This document shows positions 10,493 through 23,300 of a stretch of 64,000 nucleotides of DNA, piece after piece. The notes beneath the pieces are model-generated. The model ran no database searches. It was not told the origin of the DNA and worked only from the letters and a program-made list of their open reading frames with translations. Position 1 is the first letter of the stretch, and every line of letters starts with the position of its first letter. A program made the translations under genes and the position numbers. Origin of the DNA: Lactifluus volemus (Eukaryota > Basidiomycota > Agaricomycetes > Russulales > Russulaceae); contig WTXI01000165.1 in NCBI GenBank assembly GCA_022376515.1, positions 1 through 64,000 of the forward strand, in the 5' to 3' direction.

Positions 10493-13400
10493 GCGCAATC
10501 GAGCATACCTCAGCTCGAGGTCACAGGTACGTATCTTAGTAATTCTGCTTGATAAGTACTAAATCTCTCCCTCTTGTCAGTCCTCAGGGCGCACAATCTT
10601 CCTCATCTTAAAGTCCTCCCGGGTAAAGAGAGACAGTTTTATGTTACGGTGACCAATGGGAAGAATACATGGCAGACACCGTCGAGGCAGAGTGTGACAC
10701 AACACGTGGAGTGGAACGAAAAAGTTGATTCATTGTGAGAGCTGTCGGATTTTTATATCCAGGTCCAACTGACTCTCCTGCAGTTCTTTACAACCACTCT
10801 CCAGTATTACAATATCCCTTTATGCGAAGAGGACCATGCGGACAGACATCCTCATCGGAAGGCAGGAGATTACCTGTGAAGCTCGACGGGGTTCGTCTAT
10901 TCCATCGAATTCGTTCTCATGCACTTGCTGACCGTCCTACATGTAGAGCTCGAGGTTGTATTCAACAGTTCCGATGGACATAGTAGACACTTAAGAGAGC
11001 CGGCCACACTCCTCTTGACTATCACCGTGTCCGCTAACCCAAGTTGCTCTCTAAATGCGGCAGCCAGTACCCTAGGTGCTATGACGGCAGCACTGGACAA
11101 TCCTGGTGCTGGAGAAGGTGGTGCACGTCCTGGTGACCTTCCTATTGGGGAAAATACTCCTATGGGACCCGTACCAGACGGCGAGGCGGAGATGTCACGT
11201 ACTCTTGGTCGTGCTGAGGAAGCCATGGAAGCCATGGACACCATGAAAGCATGGAAGTCGGCCATTTCTGTTGTCAAGCAAGTGATGGACAATGTCGACC
11301 CAATTGCTGAAGTATGACTAACATCATGATCGGTTTTGCGTATCCCGTGCTAAACTAACTTCTGCTGTTCAGTTGTTCCCCCATGCAAAATTAGCATGGA
11401 AATTACTCTCAAAGATTCCTGAGGTTCGTCTTCGTGCTCTGTCGGAGGATATCGATAGTTCAATCTTTTTTTCACATGCCGTCAGACTTTGCTACTCCAG
11501 TTGAAGCGTGACGACAACGTCAGAACACTACTTCAGGCAATACTGGATGCGTTTGACTTCGCAACGAAGGCAGACGTTCTGAGGAACATGGACCCGGAGT
11601 CGACGCAACCAAAAGTCCTGGATGAGATGCTGGAGTGTGTCTCGGAATGTGCCAAATTTATCACATCGTATGCGGAGGATGTGCAAGTCGGTACGCCGTC
11701 CTGACCTCTCTGCGGTCATTCATCATAATAATTTGATTTAGGAAAGCGGACTTTGAAGAATGTTGTCCGCCAGGTTGATGCGAGAATTGATGAGTATCGC
11801 ACAAACCTTGCTCGACTGCGAGATAATTTCCTCGCGAGTACTGCCGTCGTCACTGGGATTGCTGTGCTAGAAGCTGGTGCGTAGTCCTAAAGGTAATAAG
11901 ATTTGTCGGATAATCTTCCTGACGAGGGCCACACAGAATTGGACGCAAAAATCAGAGAATTGCCTTACAAAGGAGGCTGGCGATATGGCGATAGGAAGCG
12001 CTGTCTTCCGGGCACACGCGAAGACTTTTTAGATCATATCGTCAAGTGGGTCGAGAGTCCTGAATCTCAACGTGGGCTCGTCCTCCTCGGCCAAGCAGGC
12101 ACAGGAAAGTCCTCAATCGCACATGAGGTCGCACGTCTATTCCAGAATAAGTGCCTGTGCATTTACTTCGCGTTTTTGCGGAAAGAGGGATCCAAAGATG
12201 AAGCTTACCAGTTGTTCACGACGCTCGCTCGGGATCTCTCCGATCGCTATCATCCGTTCAAATTAGCGCTCGGGAAGGTACTGAAGAATGATCCATCTCT
12301 TCGTAGTACTCCACATTATCGCACACTCTTCGAATCCCTTCTCCTCGGACCAGTCAGGAGCATTCAGTTCACCGACCCAGTCCTTATCGTGATCGATGCG
12401 TTGGACGAAAGTGGTGATGCAATCGGTCAAGTCGGGCTGCACAACTTTCTAGCTCAACATCTGTTCGAGCTCCCATCCAATTTCCGTATCCTCATCACCT
12501 CGAGGCCGGAGAACGGTATCGAACATGCGTTCTGTAATGCGTTATCCGTACGCACCCTCTATATGGATGATCACAAACTAGCTGCAAAGACGGAGCAAGA
12601 TATTGGCTTATATCTCCGGAGCGAACTCCCTTTGAACCTGTTAGAACGACATGGTGTTGAACTCGCAAAGGCAGCGGAAGGATTGTTTCAGTGGGCAGCT
12701 GTTGCTTCCGGGCTAATAAACAATCCTCCTCCTAGCTTTGGGTTTAGCAAGAAGCAGGTCATACAGCGTCTGTTGGGGCACTCTCGAGGTCGGGATGGGC
12801 AAGATCCTTTGGACCAGCTATATGGAGAAGTTCTGGAAGGGTATTTCAAGCCGGTTCCAGCACAGATCCTATTTCGTTCTGTGATGGGGCAGCTTTTTGC
12901 TGCTCTCGTTCCCCTTTCCATCCGCTCTTTGACTATTCTGCGACGACATGCACCCCAGGGTGACCCCGAGGACCCTGACCCCGAGGATTCGGAATGTGTT
13001 GTTGAGATGCTCCGTCACCTTGGCTCACTTCTCAGTAACGTGACCTCATCCGACGACACCCTCCCAATCATCCCTCTCCACACCTCATTTCGTGACTTCC
13101 TGGCTGATGAGAAGAGTGGGGTATTTCACATTGACCTTGGGAGGGCTCACCGTCAGCTGGCACATTCCTGTCTTGGATTAATGCTCAATGAGCTCAAGTT
13201 TAACATTTGCAAACTGGAATCGTCATACGTTGCCAACAGGGACGTGCCAGATCTGGAATCTCGAATTGCCAAATATGTTCCACCTGCTCTATCGTACTGC
13301 TGCGTTTGTTGGGGGGATCATTTAGAACGTCTTGGTGTTGAACAGGACCTGTTTCCAAAACTTCAATTGCTGTTCGAGACAAGGTTTCTTTTTTGGCTGG

Positions 13401-15915
13401 AAGTTCTTAGCATCAAGAACAGTGTCGGTCTTGCGTCACGAGCATTGGCATCTCTGAACACATGGTTGCGGTCTGATCTGCAGAAGGTGGGCGGCTCTTA
13501 TCATGTTATACGACATGTAATAACTATTGGGTACAATTGCAGCGATCATTCCAATCAGAGGTTGAGAATCTGTTGGCATTAGTGGATGATGCATTCGCTT
13601 TTGTGCGGTATTTCGGGATGGCGATATCAAGAAGCGTCCCGCATATATATATATCTGCACTCCCTTTTGCGCCATCCTCTTCCCGTATCGTCGAGCACCA
13701 CCTTCACCTATTCCCCCATACATTGGTTTTGAGACGCGGACAGTTATCTGATTGGCCAGCATTGGAAATGACTATTCAAGCACATGACGGACTAGTCTAC
13801 TCAGTTATATTCTCGCCAGATGGGCAGCGGATCGCATCAGCCTCGCGCGATCGCACCATTCGTGTGTGGGATGCTACGACGGGGGAAATTTTAGCGGGGC
13901 CGTTTACTGGACATACCAAAGAAGTCTTCTGTGCCGCATTCTCGCCTGACGGGAAACGCATCGCCTCGGCCTCGGAGGACTGCACGATTTGCGTGTGGGA
14001 TGCCGCAACAGGAGAGGTCGTAGCGGGTCCATTCACTGGACACCGGAGGAGGGTCAGATGCGTAGCATTTTCACCGAACGGGCAACACATCGCCTCGGCC
14101 TCCAACGATCGCACGATTCGTATTTGGGATGCCGCAACTGGAGAGGTCGTAGCAGGCCCGTTTATTGGACACATCGACGAGGTCGTCTTTGTTACATTCT
14201 CACCAGACGGGAAATGTATCGCCTCTGCCTCTCGAGATTGCACGATTCGCATGTGGGATGCTGCAACAGGAGAGGTTGTAGCGGGCCCGTATACTGGACA
14301 CACCGAACGTGTCATGTGTGTTGCATTCTCACCGGATGGGAAGCATGTCGCTTCGGCCTCGTACGACCGCACTGTTCGTGTGTGGGATGCCGCAACAGGA
14401 AAGGTGGTAGCTGGTCCATTTACTGGACACACCGGTGCTATCTTCTCTATCGCATTCTCGCCGGACGGGAATCACATCACCTCAGCCTCGGCAGATCGCA
14501 CGATATGCGTGTGGGATTCCGCAACAGGTCAGATCGTAGCAGGCCCATTTACTGGACACACATCTTCCATATTTTCAGTTTCAGTCTCACCTGATGGGCA
14601 GCGCATTGCCTCGGCCTCGGATGATCACACGGTTTGCGTTTGGCATCCCAGAAAAGGAGTGGCAGGGACCTCGTTTACCGGACATACCCAATCGATCTTT
14701 TCTGTTGCACTCTCACCAGATGGGCAACAGATAGCCTCTGCCTCTGCAGATTGCACAATTTGTGTGTGGGATGCCGCAACAGGAGAGCTCACAGCAGGTC
14801 CGTTTACTGATCACACTGATTGGGTCCTTTTTGTTGTGTTCTCGCCTGAAGGGCAGCGGATCGCCTCGGCCTCGGTCGATCGCACGATTCGTGTGTGGGA
14901 TACTGCGACAGGAAATGTTATAGCGGGCCCTTTTACTGGACATACCGATGAGGTCAACTCTGTTGCATTCTCGCCGGACGGACAACGCATTGCTTCGGCT
15001 TCAGACGATCGCACGATTCGTGTGTGGGATGCCAGGACGGGAGAGGTTGTAGTGGGCCCGTGTACTGGACACGCTGAGGCTGTCTTCTCTGTTTCATTCT
15101 CGCCGGGCGGGAAGCGCATCGCCTCTGCCTCGGATGACTGCACGATTCGAGTATGGGATGCTGCGACAGGGGAGGTTGTAGCGGGCCCGTTCAATGGTCA
15201 CACTCAGTTCGTCAAATTTGTCACTTTTTCACCGGATGGGCAGCGAATTGCCTCAGCCTCGGGAGATCACACGATTTGTGTGTGGGATTCTGTGACAGGA
15301 CAAGCAGTCGTTGGCCCATTTACTGGACACGCCGATTCAGTCGCCTCAGTTACATTCTCACCGGACGGGCGGCGCATTGCATCGGCCTCGGGAGATCGCA
15401 CGATTCGCTTGTGGGATTCTGCTACAGGGGTGGCCGTAGCGGGCCCGTTTATTGGACACACTGAATGGGTCAACTCGGTTGCATTCTCTCCAGACGGGCA
15501 GCGGATCGTTTCTGCCTCGGGAGATTGCACGATTCACATGTGGGATACCACAACAGGAGAGGATATTGTGGGCTCGTCTACCGGACTCACCCAATCGACT
15601 AACTCTGGTGCGTCCACTTTGGATGGGCAGCCTATCACCTCGACCTTACGAGATCACACAATTCATATAGGGGAGCTCAGAGCTGAAGATATTGAGAGAG
15701 ATCACTTTATGGAGAAGTTCCCGGTCAATAATGATGGATGGATGTATGGGGAAGATGAAGAACTCCTTTTGTGGATTCCTCCCATTCACCGGCCATACCT
15801 TCATAGAGCTAGCACAGTGTGGGTTGGTGGCAAAGATAGAACGGAGGTTGATCTCTCAAAGTTTGTGTATGGATTAAATTGGGCTATGGTATACGTTCAC
15901 AGTTCATCTAAATAG
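10493..15915 (+). CDS. C2-NACHT-WD40 NLR (NWD/STAND) protein, copy 1, start codon missing
   Basis: Nine exons fit splice signals and paralogues: 10493-10526, 10581-10734, 10784-10890, 10947-11311, 11373-11423, 11486-11690, 11742-11876, 11937-13486, 13543-15915, about 1,657 residues with no internal stop. A C2-like domain (about residues 8-125; LRAHNLP, ISLYAKRT, DILIGRQEI) leads through a helical linker (186-350) to the NACHT: Walker A GQAGTGKS (about 402), Walker B VIDALDE (about 503), sensor ITSRPE (about 540). The linker PHIYISALPFAPSS precedes 14 WD40 repeats plus one degenerate repeat. Family knowledge: WD40 senses a ligand, NACHT oligomerises, the N-terminal part signals in non-self recognition. 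Where copies 2 and 3 have ATG, this copy has GCG (10493-10495), with an in-frame stop upstream and no ATG between. It may be unexpressed or may start in an undetected upstream exon. Confidence 0.85.
13770..15567 (+). repeat. Array of 14 WD40 repeats in NLR copy 1
   Basis: About 43 codons per repeat with the pattern GHTxxVxSVAFSPDG, then QRIASASxDRTIRVWD, then AATGEVVAGPF. Fourteen repeats would make two seven-bladed propellers. Repeat 7 is marked by WHPRKG in place of WDAATG, repeat 10 ends in GPCTGH and repeat 11 in GPFNGH, which lets repeats be numbered identically in all copies. Confidence 0.95.
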
Positions 15916-16085
15916 AGTCTCATCTATATATGCGAACTCCTCACCATATCCTTCCAATTCAATTAGCGCCACCGAGTCTGTCTGAGGATGGCCAGTAGAG
16001 TAGTCCAAAAATTAAGCTAAGAGAGCGTGTATCGTGTAAGAGTCGGTATCACAGCTGCAATTTGTATTTGGATGACATGACAATA

Positions 16086-16249
16086 ACTAGAAACGACGAC
16101 TTTGTCATTGGGAACCTTGCTTGCCCTGGTTGATGATGATCCGGCCAGCAGAGCTCCAAAACAGGAAAGCACATGAACTTTTGATCATTCCTGCAAGGCA
16201 CACTTGAAAAGAATTTAGCACCCCATAGATACCTTGCAAGCAAGGTAAC
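16086..16249. mobile_element. Short inverted-repeat (MITE-like) insert
   Basis: Segment copy 2 runs directly from GACGATAAC to ATCAAATGAG (about 25,975), whereas copy 1 has about 160 extra bases here. The insert has AACCTTGCTTGCC near its left end (16,113) and ACCTTGCAAGCAAGGT (16,231-16,246) at its right end. The same 16-mer, reverse-complemented, occurs at 49,495-49,510 with further similarity beside it. TAACTA at both edges may be a target-site duplication. No coding capacity. Confidence 0.65.
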
Positions 16250-16862
16250 TAACAAATGACTGGCTAGAGAAATGGAAGGCATGGGTGACCGGAGATGAAG
16301 TGAGAGTGGTGGTGGCACCACACACCTAGCGCTCCGTTCCCTCCTACATGTTCACAGAGAATGGTCACACTCTCTAAAGTCTTGAAAACCCTGCCAAGAT
16401 CCTCCCAGGTTTCTGAGAACATGTCTTCACTGAGGTACTAGTGAATGAAAATCTGCTCGGAGTACAGTTACTGCCCAGTTGGGACCACGATCTTGAGGCC
16501 TGTGATAAGTTGATGAACCGGAGGGCGCGGCGGGTGTCTTGAGATGGAGATGGCTAATGGGGATCTAAGCGATAGTGGATCACGGGTATATGCATTGAAA
16601 TGTGGTGTGTGAGGTCACGGAATTGCTTGGTGGAGGCACTGGAGCCTGGAGGCCAATCGCAGTTCTTCTCCGATCGTGGTTCAGATGTTGATCCTTGTCT
16701 GTCTCGCTTCTCTGACCGTGTTCGTGTAAGAGTGACGTGGCATAACGTATGTCGTTACCTAACTTACTCAGTACGAGTGACCAAGGTGTCGGAGTTGAGC
16801 ATGGCCATGTACGTAGCTTTTCAAGTAGCATTTATTTGTATTTCTTATATTTCTCTCCACCA

Positions 16863-17213
16863 TCATGATGTTGAGAGCGCGACCTGGGCTCCCGCGGATC
16901 TCGCGGACCGGTAATCTTGGTCTCGCGCGTCTTATGATTACAGATAATATTTGGTACAATTTATTATATGCACTAGTTGCCTGGACACCTAGATAATTGA
17001 TTTTCGTATGAACAATTCTCCTTCAAAATTTGGACGCTTCTATGTGCTTTTGACAGTATATCAATGCGTAGCTTTCGACACGTTTTCACTTCAGTGTTTT
17101 GCCCAACGACTGAAGTGACTATTCTTATGTGATCTTTTACCATATCTAGTTATAAATAACTGTGAATAGCGCTTTATCTTATCTTACAGATTATCTAAGC
17201 TGCTAAATCTACA
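16863..17213. mobile_element. Solo-LTR-sized insert in copy 1
   Basis: Segment copy 2 reads CTCTCCACCACCGGGATC without interruption, while copy 1 has 351 extra bases here, flanked by CACCA at 16,858-16,862 and 17,214-17,218. Five-base duplications and an inner start TGTTGAGAGCGCGACC suit an LTR, but the strict insert ends are not a clean TG...CA, so the class is tentative. Confidence 0.55.
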
Positions 17214-17989
17214 CACCACCGGGATCTTGAAACCTCCAGGCAGATACTAGACCGTCATTCTTTCCTAAGCGGCTTTAGGTCCCTCGATGGGCGAGAGTCA
17301 AATGGTAATAATATGCACGACGAGGACGGCTCCTACGCTCACGTGACACTCTCGGAGCTCAAGTGCTATTTGAGAGGGTGCCAAAAACCCGACCCGAGCC
17401 CTTCTTCACTGCTGCACTTGACCCCAAGGTGTTGTCGAGCTCGCGTCCGGCCAGTTGTGCCCCAGCTCTGATCTGATTTGTGATGTGCGACACCCAATGA
17501 TGTGACCTTCATACCAGTAGGTCACAGAAGAGCCAAGAGAAGAGCATCTTCAAATGGCATACCTGACCATAGGTACGGACTCCGGGTTGAGGTGCTTGAG
17601 GCTCGAAAACTGTTCTGCCGTTGCACAGGTCCCTCCAGAGAATGCGCAACGTGACCCGCATGGGTGCTTGTGATGATCGATGATCAGCTACCCATCCCCA
17701 AGTCGTCAGCATTCCCTCCAACATCTCCCACCGTACTAGTATTATCGCATTACAATACTCCCTTGCAAGCGTGGTTGTACTATGGCGCAGACCTAAGTCG
17801 GCGTATCGGGCGAATCTCCAAGTATCTGGTGTACGGGCTTTGTCAGCACATCGCCGGGCAACATGAGACCACGATCTCCCCCACATTGATAGGTTTGGTG
17901 ATGAAATGGTAGCATAGGTCATTGTGCTTGGTTAGATCTCGCTATTTATCATCTGTGATGAGCTTCAGTGCGCCTGGTAGTCGTAGAGT

Positions 17990-18795
17990 AGCATAATCGT
18001 GATATAAAGTGATGAATACAAGCTCTCCTGCTAGGCGTGAAGCCAGACAACCTCCTTTTCAGCATGCATCGCCATCACGTCCTGACTCTGCAGTTGAGAG
18101 CGCCACAAGATCCTGTTCATGTGAACTCCGAGGACCGTCTTCCGTCAATAGAAAATGCGTTCCCAGACTTGGCGTGCCGGTACGGCTGCGTACTAGTAGC
18201 ACCGTTTGCGTCTGTGCAACCGTACAAGGCGTGGCGTCTCCGCCGAAGGTGAGTTCGAGGTCTTTGGAACCAGAAAAGGTAGAAGAAGGACTGCTTGACT
18301 TTCCAATGGTGCTCCCCCGGATTTCGATAAGGTGGATACTGTGAAATCTATGTCTGGTCGGGTAGCTACGTAGGGTGCATGAGACTCCCGATCGCCTCGG
18401 TGGCCTCGCGGTAGCGTAAAGTCTTCTTTCTGGTAACGTGGGATGGACCTGAGGGGATGTTGTCCTTCGAATAAACCGCGTTCGGCAGCATGGGAGTTTA
18501 TTGTAACTTGGAGTGGGCGAGCCCAAAGCGTTTGATGACGATGTATGCTGCCTGAGCGATCGCGATCATGATCCGTATAAGCCAATGAATCAGAGTCGTG
18601 CCCAGGTCGGGGAGAGCGTCACGGTAATACGCGTGGAGAGAATCAGGACATCATCAATATAACTTCTGATCTGCGCGCGGAAAACGCCCGGGTCTGCTTG
18701 TGTGAGGCAAAAACCGAAATCTGTGAGAGCCGTAGAAAGTGGCTGTTTCAGCCTTTCAGGCGGTAAACTAAAGTGAGTTAGTGAGTTCTTCAATA
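17990..18795 (-). pseudogene. Ty1/Copia polyprotein remnant, copy 2
   Basis: Counterpart of the remnant in copy 1. It keeps KQPLSTALTDFGFCLTQADPG, the RT box SYIDDVLI, VATRPDIDFTVSTLS and, at its end, SSHEQDLVALSTAES, the RNase H signature of Copia elements that copy 1 shows less clearly. Frames are broken several times. It was duplicated with the segment. Confidence 0.8.
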
Positions 18796-20392
18796 GCTTG
18801 ACGCGACGTACGCATCCCGACTACTGCGCGCTTAGTGTGAGTTCGCTCGGAAGTGAATCTGATGCAATTTTAGCAATTTAGTCTCTAAGGGTCTCAAAAC
18901 CAAAGGAAAATACAGAAGAAAATGAAGACACTGCAGCGAAACCACGCTGTCGAAGTTGGCGGGAACGATCACATGGCACACGACTCGGAGGAAGCAGAAC
19001 GATTGCCTATGTAACGAGGTAGGATGCAAGCTCAGCTTTTTTATTTAGAAGACAAATGACATCGTTAGATAGCGTACATTATATCTCCATGTCGGTTCCG
19101 AATAAAGCCAACTCTCTTCGTCTTCCACTGGCACCCGCCATTGAGATGGTTAAGTAGTGATCTAGCAAACCCGTCCGGGCGACATGTTCCATCACCGTTT
19201 CCCTTCTGTAGTTTCTCACGCCGCTGACGTCGTTCCGAGAGTGGGCAACTGTTAGCAGCTGCGAATGACGGTGAAGGAAGGTCAGACGCAAAGACAGGCG
19301 GTCGGAAAGAAGAGGCCTGAGTCAGCGCTCCGTGATTTGCTTTGTTGCCAAACTCCGACTTCCGCTCCGAGTCCTCTCACCTGGGCCTGCGTCCTTCAGT
19401 AGTCTCACTCACTGGTTGCTTGCTCTTTATTTCATTACTCGTTGACTCGCCCAGTCTCCCCAACCATCCTTGCTTCCTATAAAACCGTCTCCGTCGCTAG
19501 ATATCCGCCTTCTTGCTGACATAACTCTGAGCAAAAGAAAGAGGAATCCGCAAGAATGGGAGGGGAGCACAGAGGCTACTCGCACGGCTACGATGTCTCC
19601 GCGAAGGTTCTTCCTCTCTGCAGTCATTCGGCTCTGATGCGTCTAGCCCTGGAAGTGCAGAGGTAGCAGCATCCCTCGGATTCGTCAAGGCATCCTCCGG
19701 AAGGGTCACCATACAGCATTTTTCGCTAGAGCATAGGATAAAGGGAACCGGATGTACAAGCACTCATCTGATTCTGGACTATAGGCAGTCTTTCAGTGGA
19801 GGGCATCTTCATCATACACGGGACTACTGTATGTAATTGCTGTCATACTGGTACTTCATAATCTCTTTGTAATTTTTCGTCCCATGTACCATACCGTGTT
19901 TACGAAACTTCCTAAGGCTATTCCTTTACATTTGGCTTGAGCTCACAAGGATCCCCGGATCTCCACATCTTCAGCCAAATGCCGGCCCTTGCCAGTGATA
20001 TATGCCAGCGTGTAGGAGTCAGAATGTGCATAACCCCAGCGAATTGCCCTACTCGCGCGAAGAAGGCTTCCAGGTGTCCACATGTTATTATAACGTAACC
20101 AATGTTTGTTGTTTGGTTCTAACCATGGAGCGCCCTCCGAGTCGGGGCTGCCAACAGCAGCGCCAGTGCTTGTCTCAACTTCTCACTTCAGTCTACGATG
20201 GCTCTTCCACAACCGAATACGTATGCCAACGCCTTTCACACCTGATGCCGATGTTCTCGTTAACCATTACTATAGCCCAGATCCTCCAAACTCCGGAATC
20301 GGGTATATCAGTCACTCCATTCTCGCTTTCAATTCTAGTATTTACTCAGATAATTGCCTTTGATTAGTGCGATCAACGATCAGGCCAGCGAA

Positions 20393-23300
20393 ATGCAATC
20401 GAGTATACCCCAGCTCGAGGTCACTGGTACCTATCTTAGTAATTCTACTCTGATCAGTACTAAATCTCTCTCTTGTCAGTCCTAAGGGCGCACAATCTTC
20501 CTCGTCTTAAAGTCCTCCCGGGTAAAGAGAGACAGTTCTATGTTACAGTGACGAACGGGAAGAATACATGGCAGACACGATCGAGGCAGAGCGTAGCGCA
20601 GCACGTGGAGTGGAACGAAAAAGTTGATGCATTGTGAGAGCTGCCAGTGTCGGATTTTTATACCCAGATCCAACTGACTGTCCTGCAGTGCTTTACCACC
20701 ACTCTCCGGTATTTCGATATCTCTTTATGCGAAGAGGACCGTGCGGACAGACATCCTTATCGGAAGGCAGGAGATTATCTGCGAAGCTCGACGTGGTCCG
20801 TCTATTCCTTCGAATTCTTACTCGTGCGCTTGCTGAGCATCGTACATGTAGAACTCGAGATTATATTCAGCAGTGATGATGGACATGGTAGACACTTAAG
20901 AGAGCCGGCCATACTCCTGTTGACTATCTCTGCGTCGACGAACTCTTTAAATGCGGTAGCCACTAGCCCAAGTCCTACAACGACAGCACTGAGCAATCCT
21001 GGCACTGAAGAAGCTGGTGCACGTCGTGGCGACCTTCCTACCGGGGGTAATACTCCTGTGGGACCAGTACAAGATGGTCACACGGAGATCTCACGTACTG
21101 TGGATCGTGCCGAGGAAGCCATGAAAGGTATGGATACGATGACGGCATGGGAGGGTGCGATTGGTGTTGTCAAGCAAGTACTCGACACTATCGGTCCAAT
21201 CGCAGATGTATGTCTCATCAATTTTCTCCGTTGCTTTTCTGAGCTAGATTTTGCGCTCAGTTGCTCCCCCATGCACAGCTAGCATGGAAGCTGCTCTCAA
21301 AGATTCCAGAGGTGTGTCTCCGTGCTCTGTTGGAGGATATCGATAGTTCAATATTTTCTGCCGTCAGACTTTGCTACTCCAGTTGAAGCGTGACGACAAC
21401 GTCAGAACATTACTTCAGGCAATCCTGGACGCGTTTGACTTCGCAAAGAAGGCGGACGTTCTGAGGAACATGGACCCGGAGTCTACGCAACCAAAGATCC
21501 TGGATGAGATGCTGGAGTGTGTCTCGGAATGTGCCAAATTTATCACATCGTATGCGGAGGATGTGCAAGTCGGTACGTCGTCTTGACCTCTTTGTGGTCA
21601 TTGATCATAATAAAGATTTGATTTAGGAAAGCGGACTTTGAAGAATGTTATCCGCCAGGTTGATGCGAGAATTGATGAGTATCGCACAAACCTTGCTCGA
21701 CTGCGAGATAATTTCCTCGCGAGTACTGCCGTCGTCACTGGGATTGCTGTACTAGAAGTTGGTGCGTAGTCCTAAAGGTAATACGATTTGTCAGATAATC
21801 TTCCTGACGAGGGCCACACAGAATTGGACTCAAAAATCAGAGAATTGCCTTACAAAGGAGGCTGGCGATATGGCAACGGGAAACGCTGTCTTCCGGGCAC
21901 ACGCGAAGACTTTCTGGATCATATCGTCAAGTGGGTCGAGAGTCCAGAATCTCAACGTGGGCTCGTGCTCCTCGGCCAAGCAGGCACAGGAAAGTCTTCA
22001 ATCGCTCATGAGGTCGCACGTGTATTCCAGAATAAGTGCCTCTGCATTTACTTTGCGTTTTTGCGGAAAGAGGGATCCAAGGATGAAGCTTACCAGCTGT
22101 TCACGACGCTCGCTCGGGATCTCTCCGATCGCTATCATCCGTTCAAATTAGCGCTCGGGAGGGTACTGAAGAATGATCCGTCTCTTCGTAGTACTCCACA
22201 TTATCGCACACTTTTCGAATCCCTTCTCCTCGAGCCAGTCAAAAACATTCAGTTCACCGACCCAATCCTTATTGTGATCGATGCGTTGGACGAGAGTGGC
22301 GATGCAATCGGTCAAGTCGGGTTGCACAACTTTCTAGCTCAACATTTGTTCGAGTTGCCATCCAATTTCCGTATCCTCATCACCTCGAGGCCGGAGAACG
22401 GCGTCGAACACGCGTTCTGTAATGCGTTGTCGGTACGCACCCTCTATATGGATGATCACAAACTGGCTGCAAAAACGGAGCAAGATATTGGATTATATCT
22501 CCGGGGCGAACTCCCTTTGGTCTTGTTCGAACGACATGGTGTTGAACTCGCAAAGGCAGCAGAAGGATTGTTTCAGTGGGCAGCCGTTGCTTCCGGGCTA
22601 ATAAACAATCCTCCTCCTAGCTTTGGGTTTAGCAAGAAGCAGGTCATACAGCGTCTGTTGGGGCACTCTCGAGGTCGGGATGGGCAAGATCCTTTGGACC
22701 AGCTATATGGAGAAGTTCTGGAAGGGTACTTCAAGCCGGTTGCGGCACAGATCCTATTTCGTTCCGTGATGGGGCAGCTTTTTGCTGCTCTCGTTCCCCT
22801 TTCCATCCGCACTTTGACTATTCTGCGACGATATGCACCCCAGGATGACCCAGACGACCCTGACCCCGAGGATTCTGAATGCGTTGTCGAGATGCTCCGT
22901 CACCTTGGCTCACTTCTCAGTAATGTGACCTCATCCGACGACACCCTCCCAATCATCCCTCTCCACACCTCATTTCGTGACTTCCTGGCCTATGAGAAGA
23001 GTGGGGTATTTCACATTGACCTTGGAGGGCTCACCGTCAGCTGGCACATTCCTGTCTTGGATTAATGCTGAATGACCTCAAGTTCAATATTTGCAAACTG
23101 GAATCGTCATACGTTGCCAACCGGGACGTGCCAGATCTGGAATCTCGAATTGCGAAATATGTTCCACCTGCTCTATCGTATGGCTGCGTTTGTTGGGGGG
23201 ATCATTTAGAACGTCTTGGTGTTGAACAGGACCTGTTTCCAAAACTTCGATTGCTGTTCGAGACAAGGTTTCTTTTTGGCTGGAAGTGCTTAGCATCAAG

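Larger units (their letters stand above)
1..17449. repeat. Tandem segment copy 1 (Copia remnant + NLR), interrupted by LINE
   Basis: The bases at position 1 match those at about 27,399 and about 17,450, and similarity continues through the Copia remnant, the pre-gene region and the NLR gene, so this is the first visible copy of a tandem segment. It begins inside the segment, so more array may lie to the left. Without the LINE (1961-9292), the small insert near 16.1 kb and the 351-bp insert at 16,863 the segment would be about 9.5 kb. The edge at 17,449 is a convenient division, not an observed junction. Confidence 0.85.

Noticed and set aside
11903..11936. SDNLPDEGH as the start of the NACHT protein
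   Set aside because: This stretch fits the last part of a 60-nt intron (GTGCGT...CACACAG with a CTGAC branch) that restores the frame of exon 7 in copies 1 and 2.
13797..15530. Long minus-strand ORFs across the WD40 arrays
   Set aside because: Shadows of a repetitive coding strand; they share no domain and follow WD40 periodicity.
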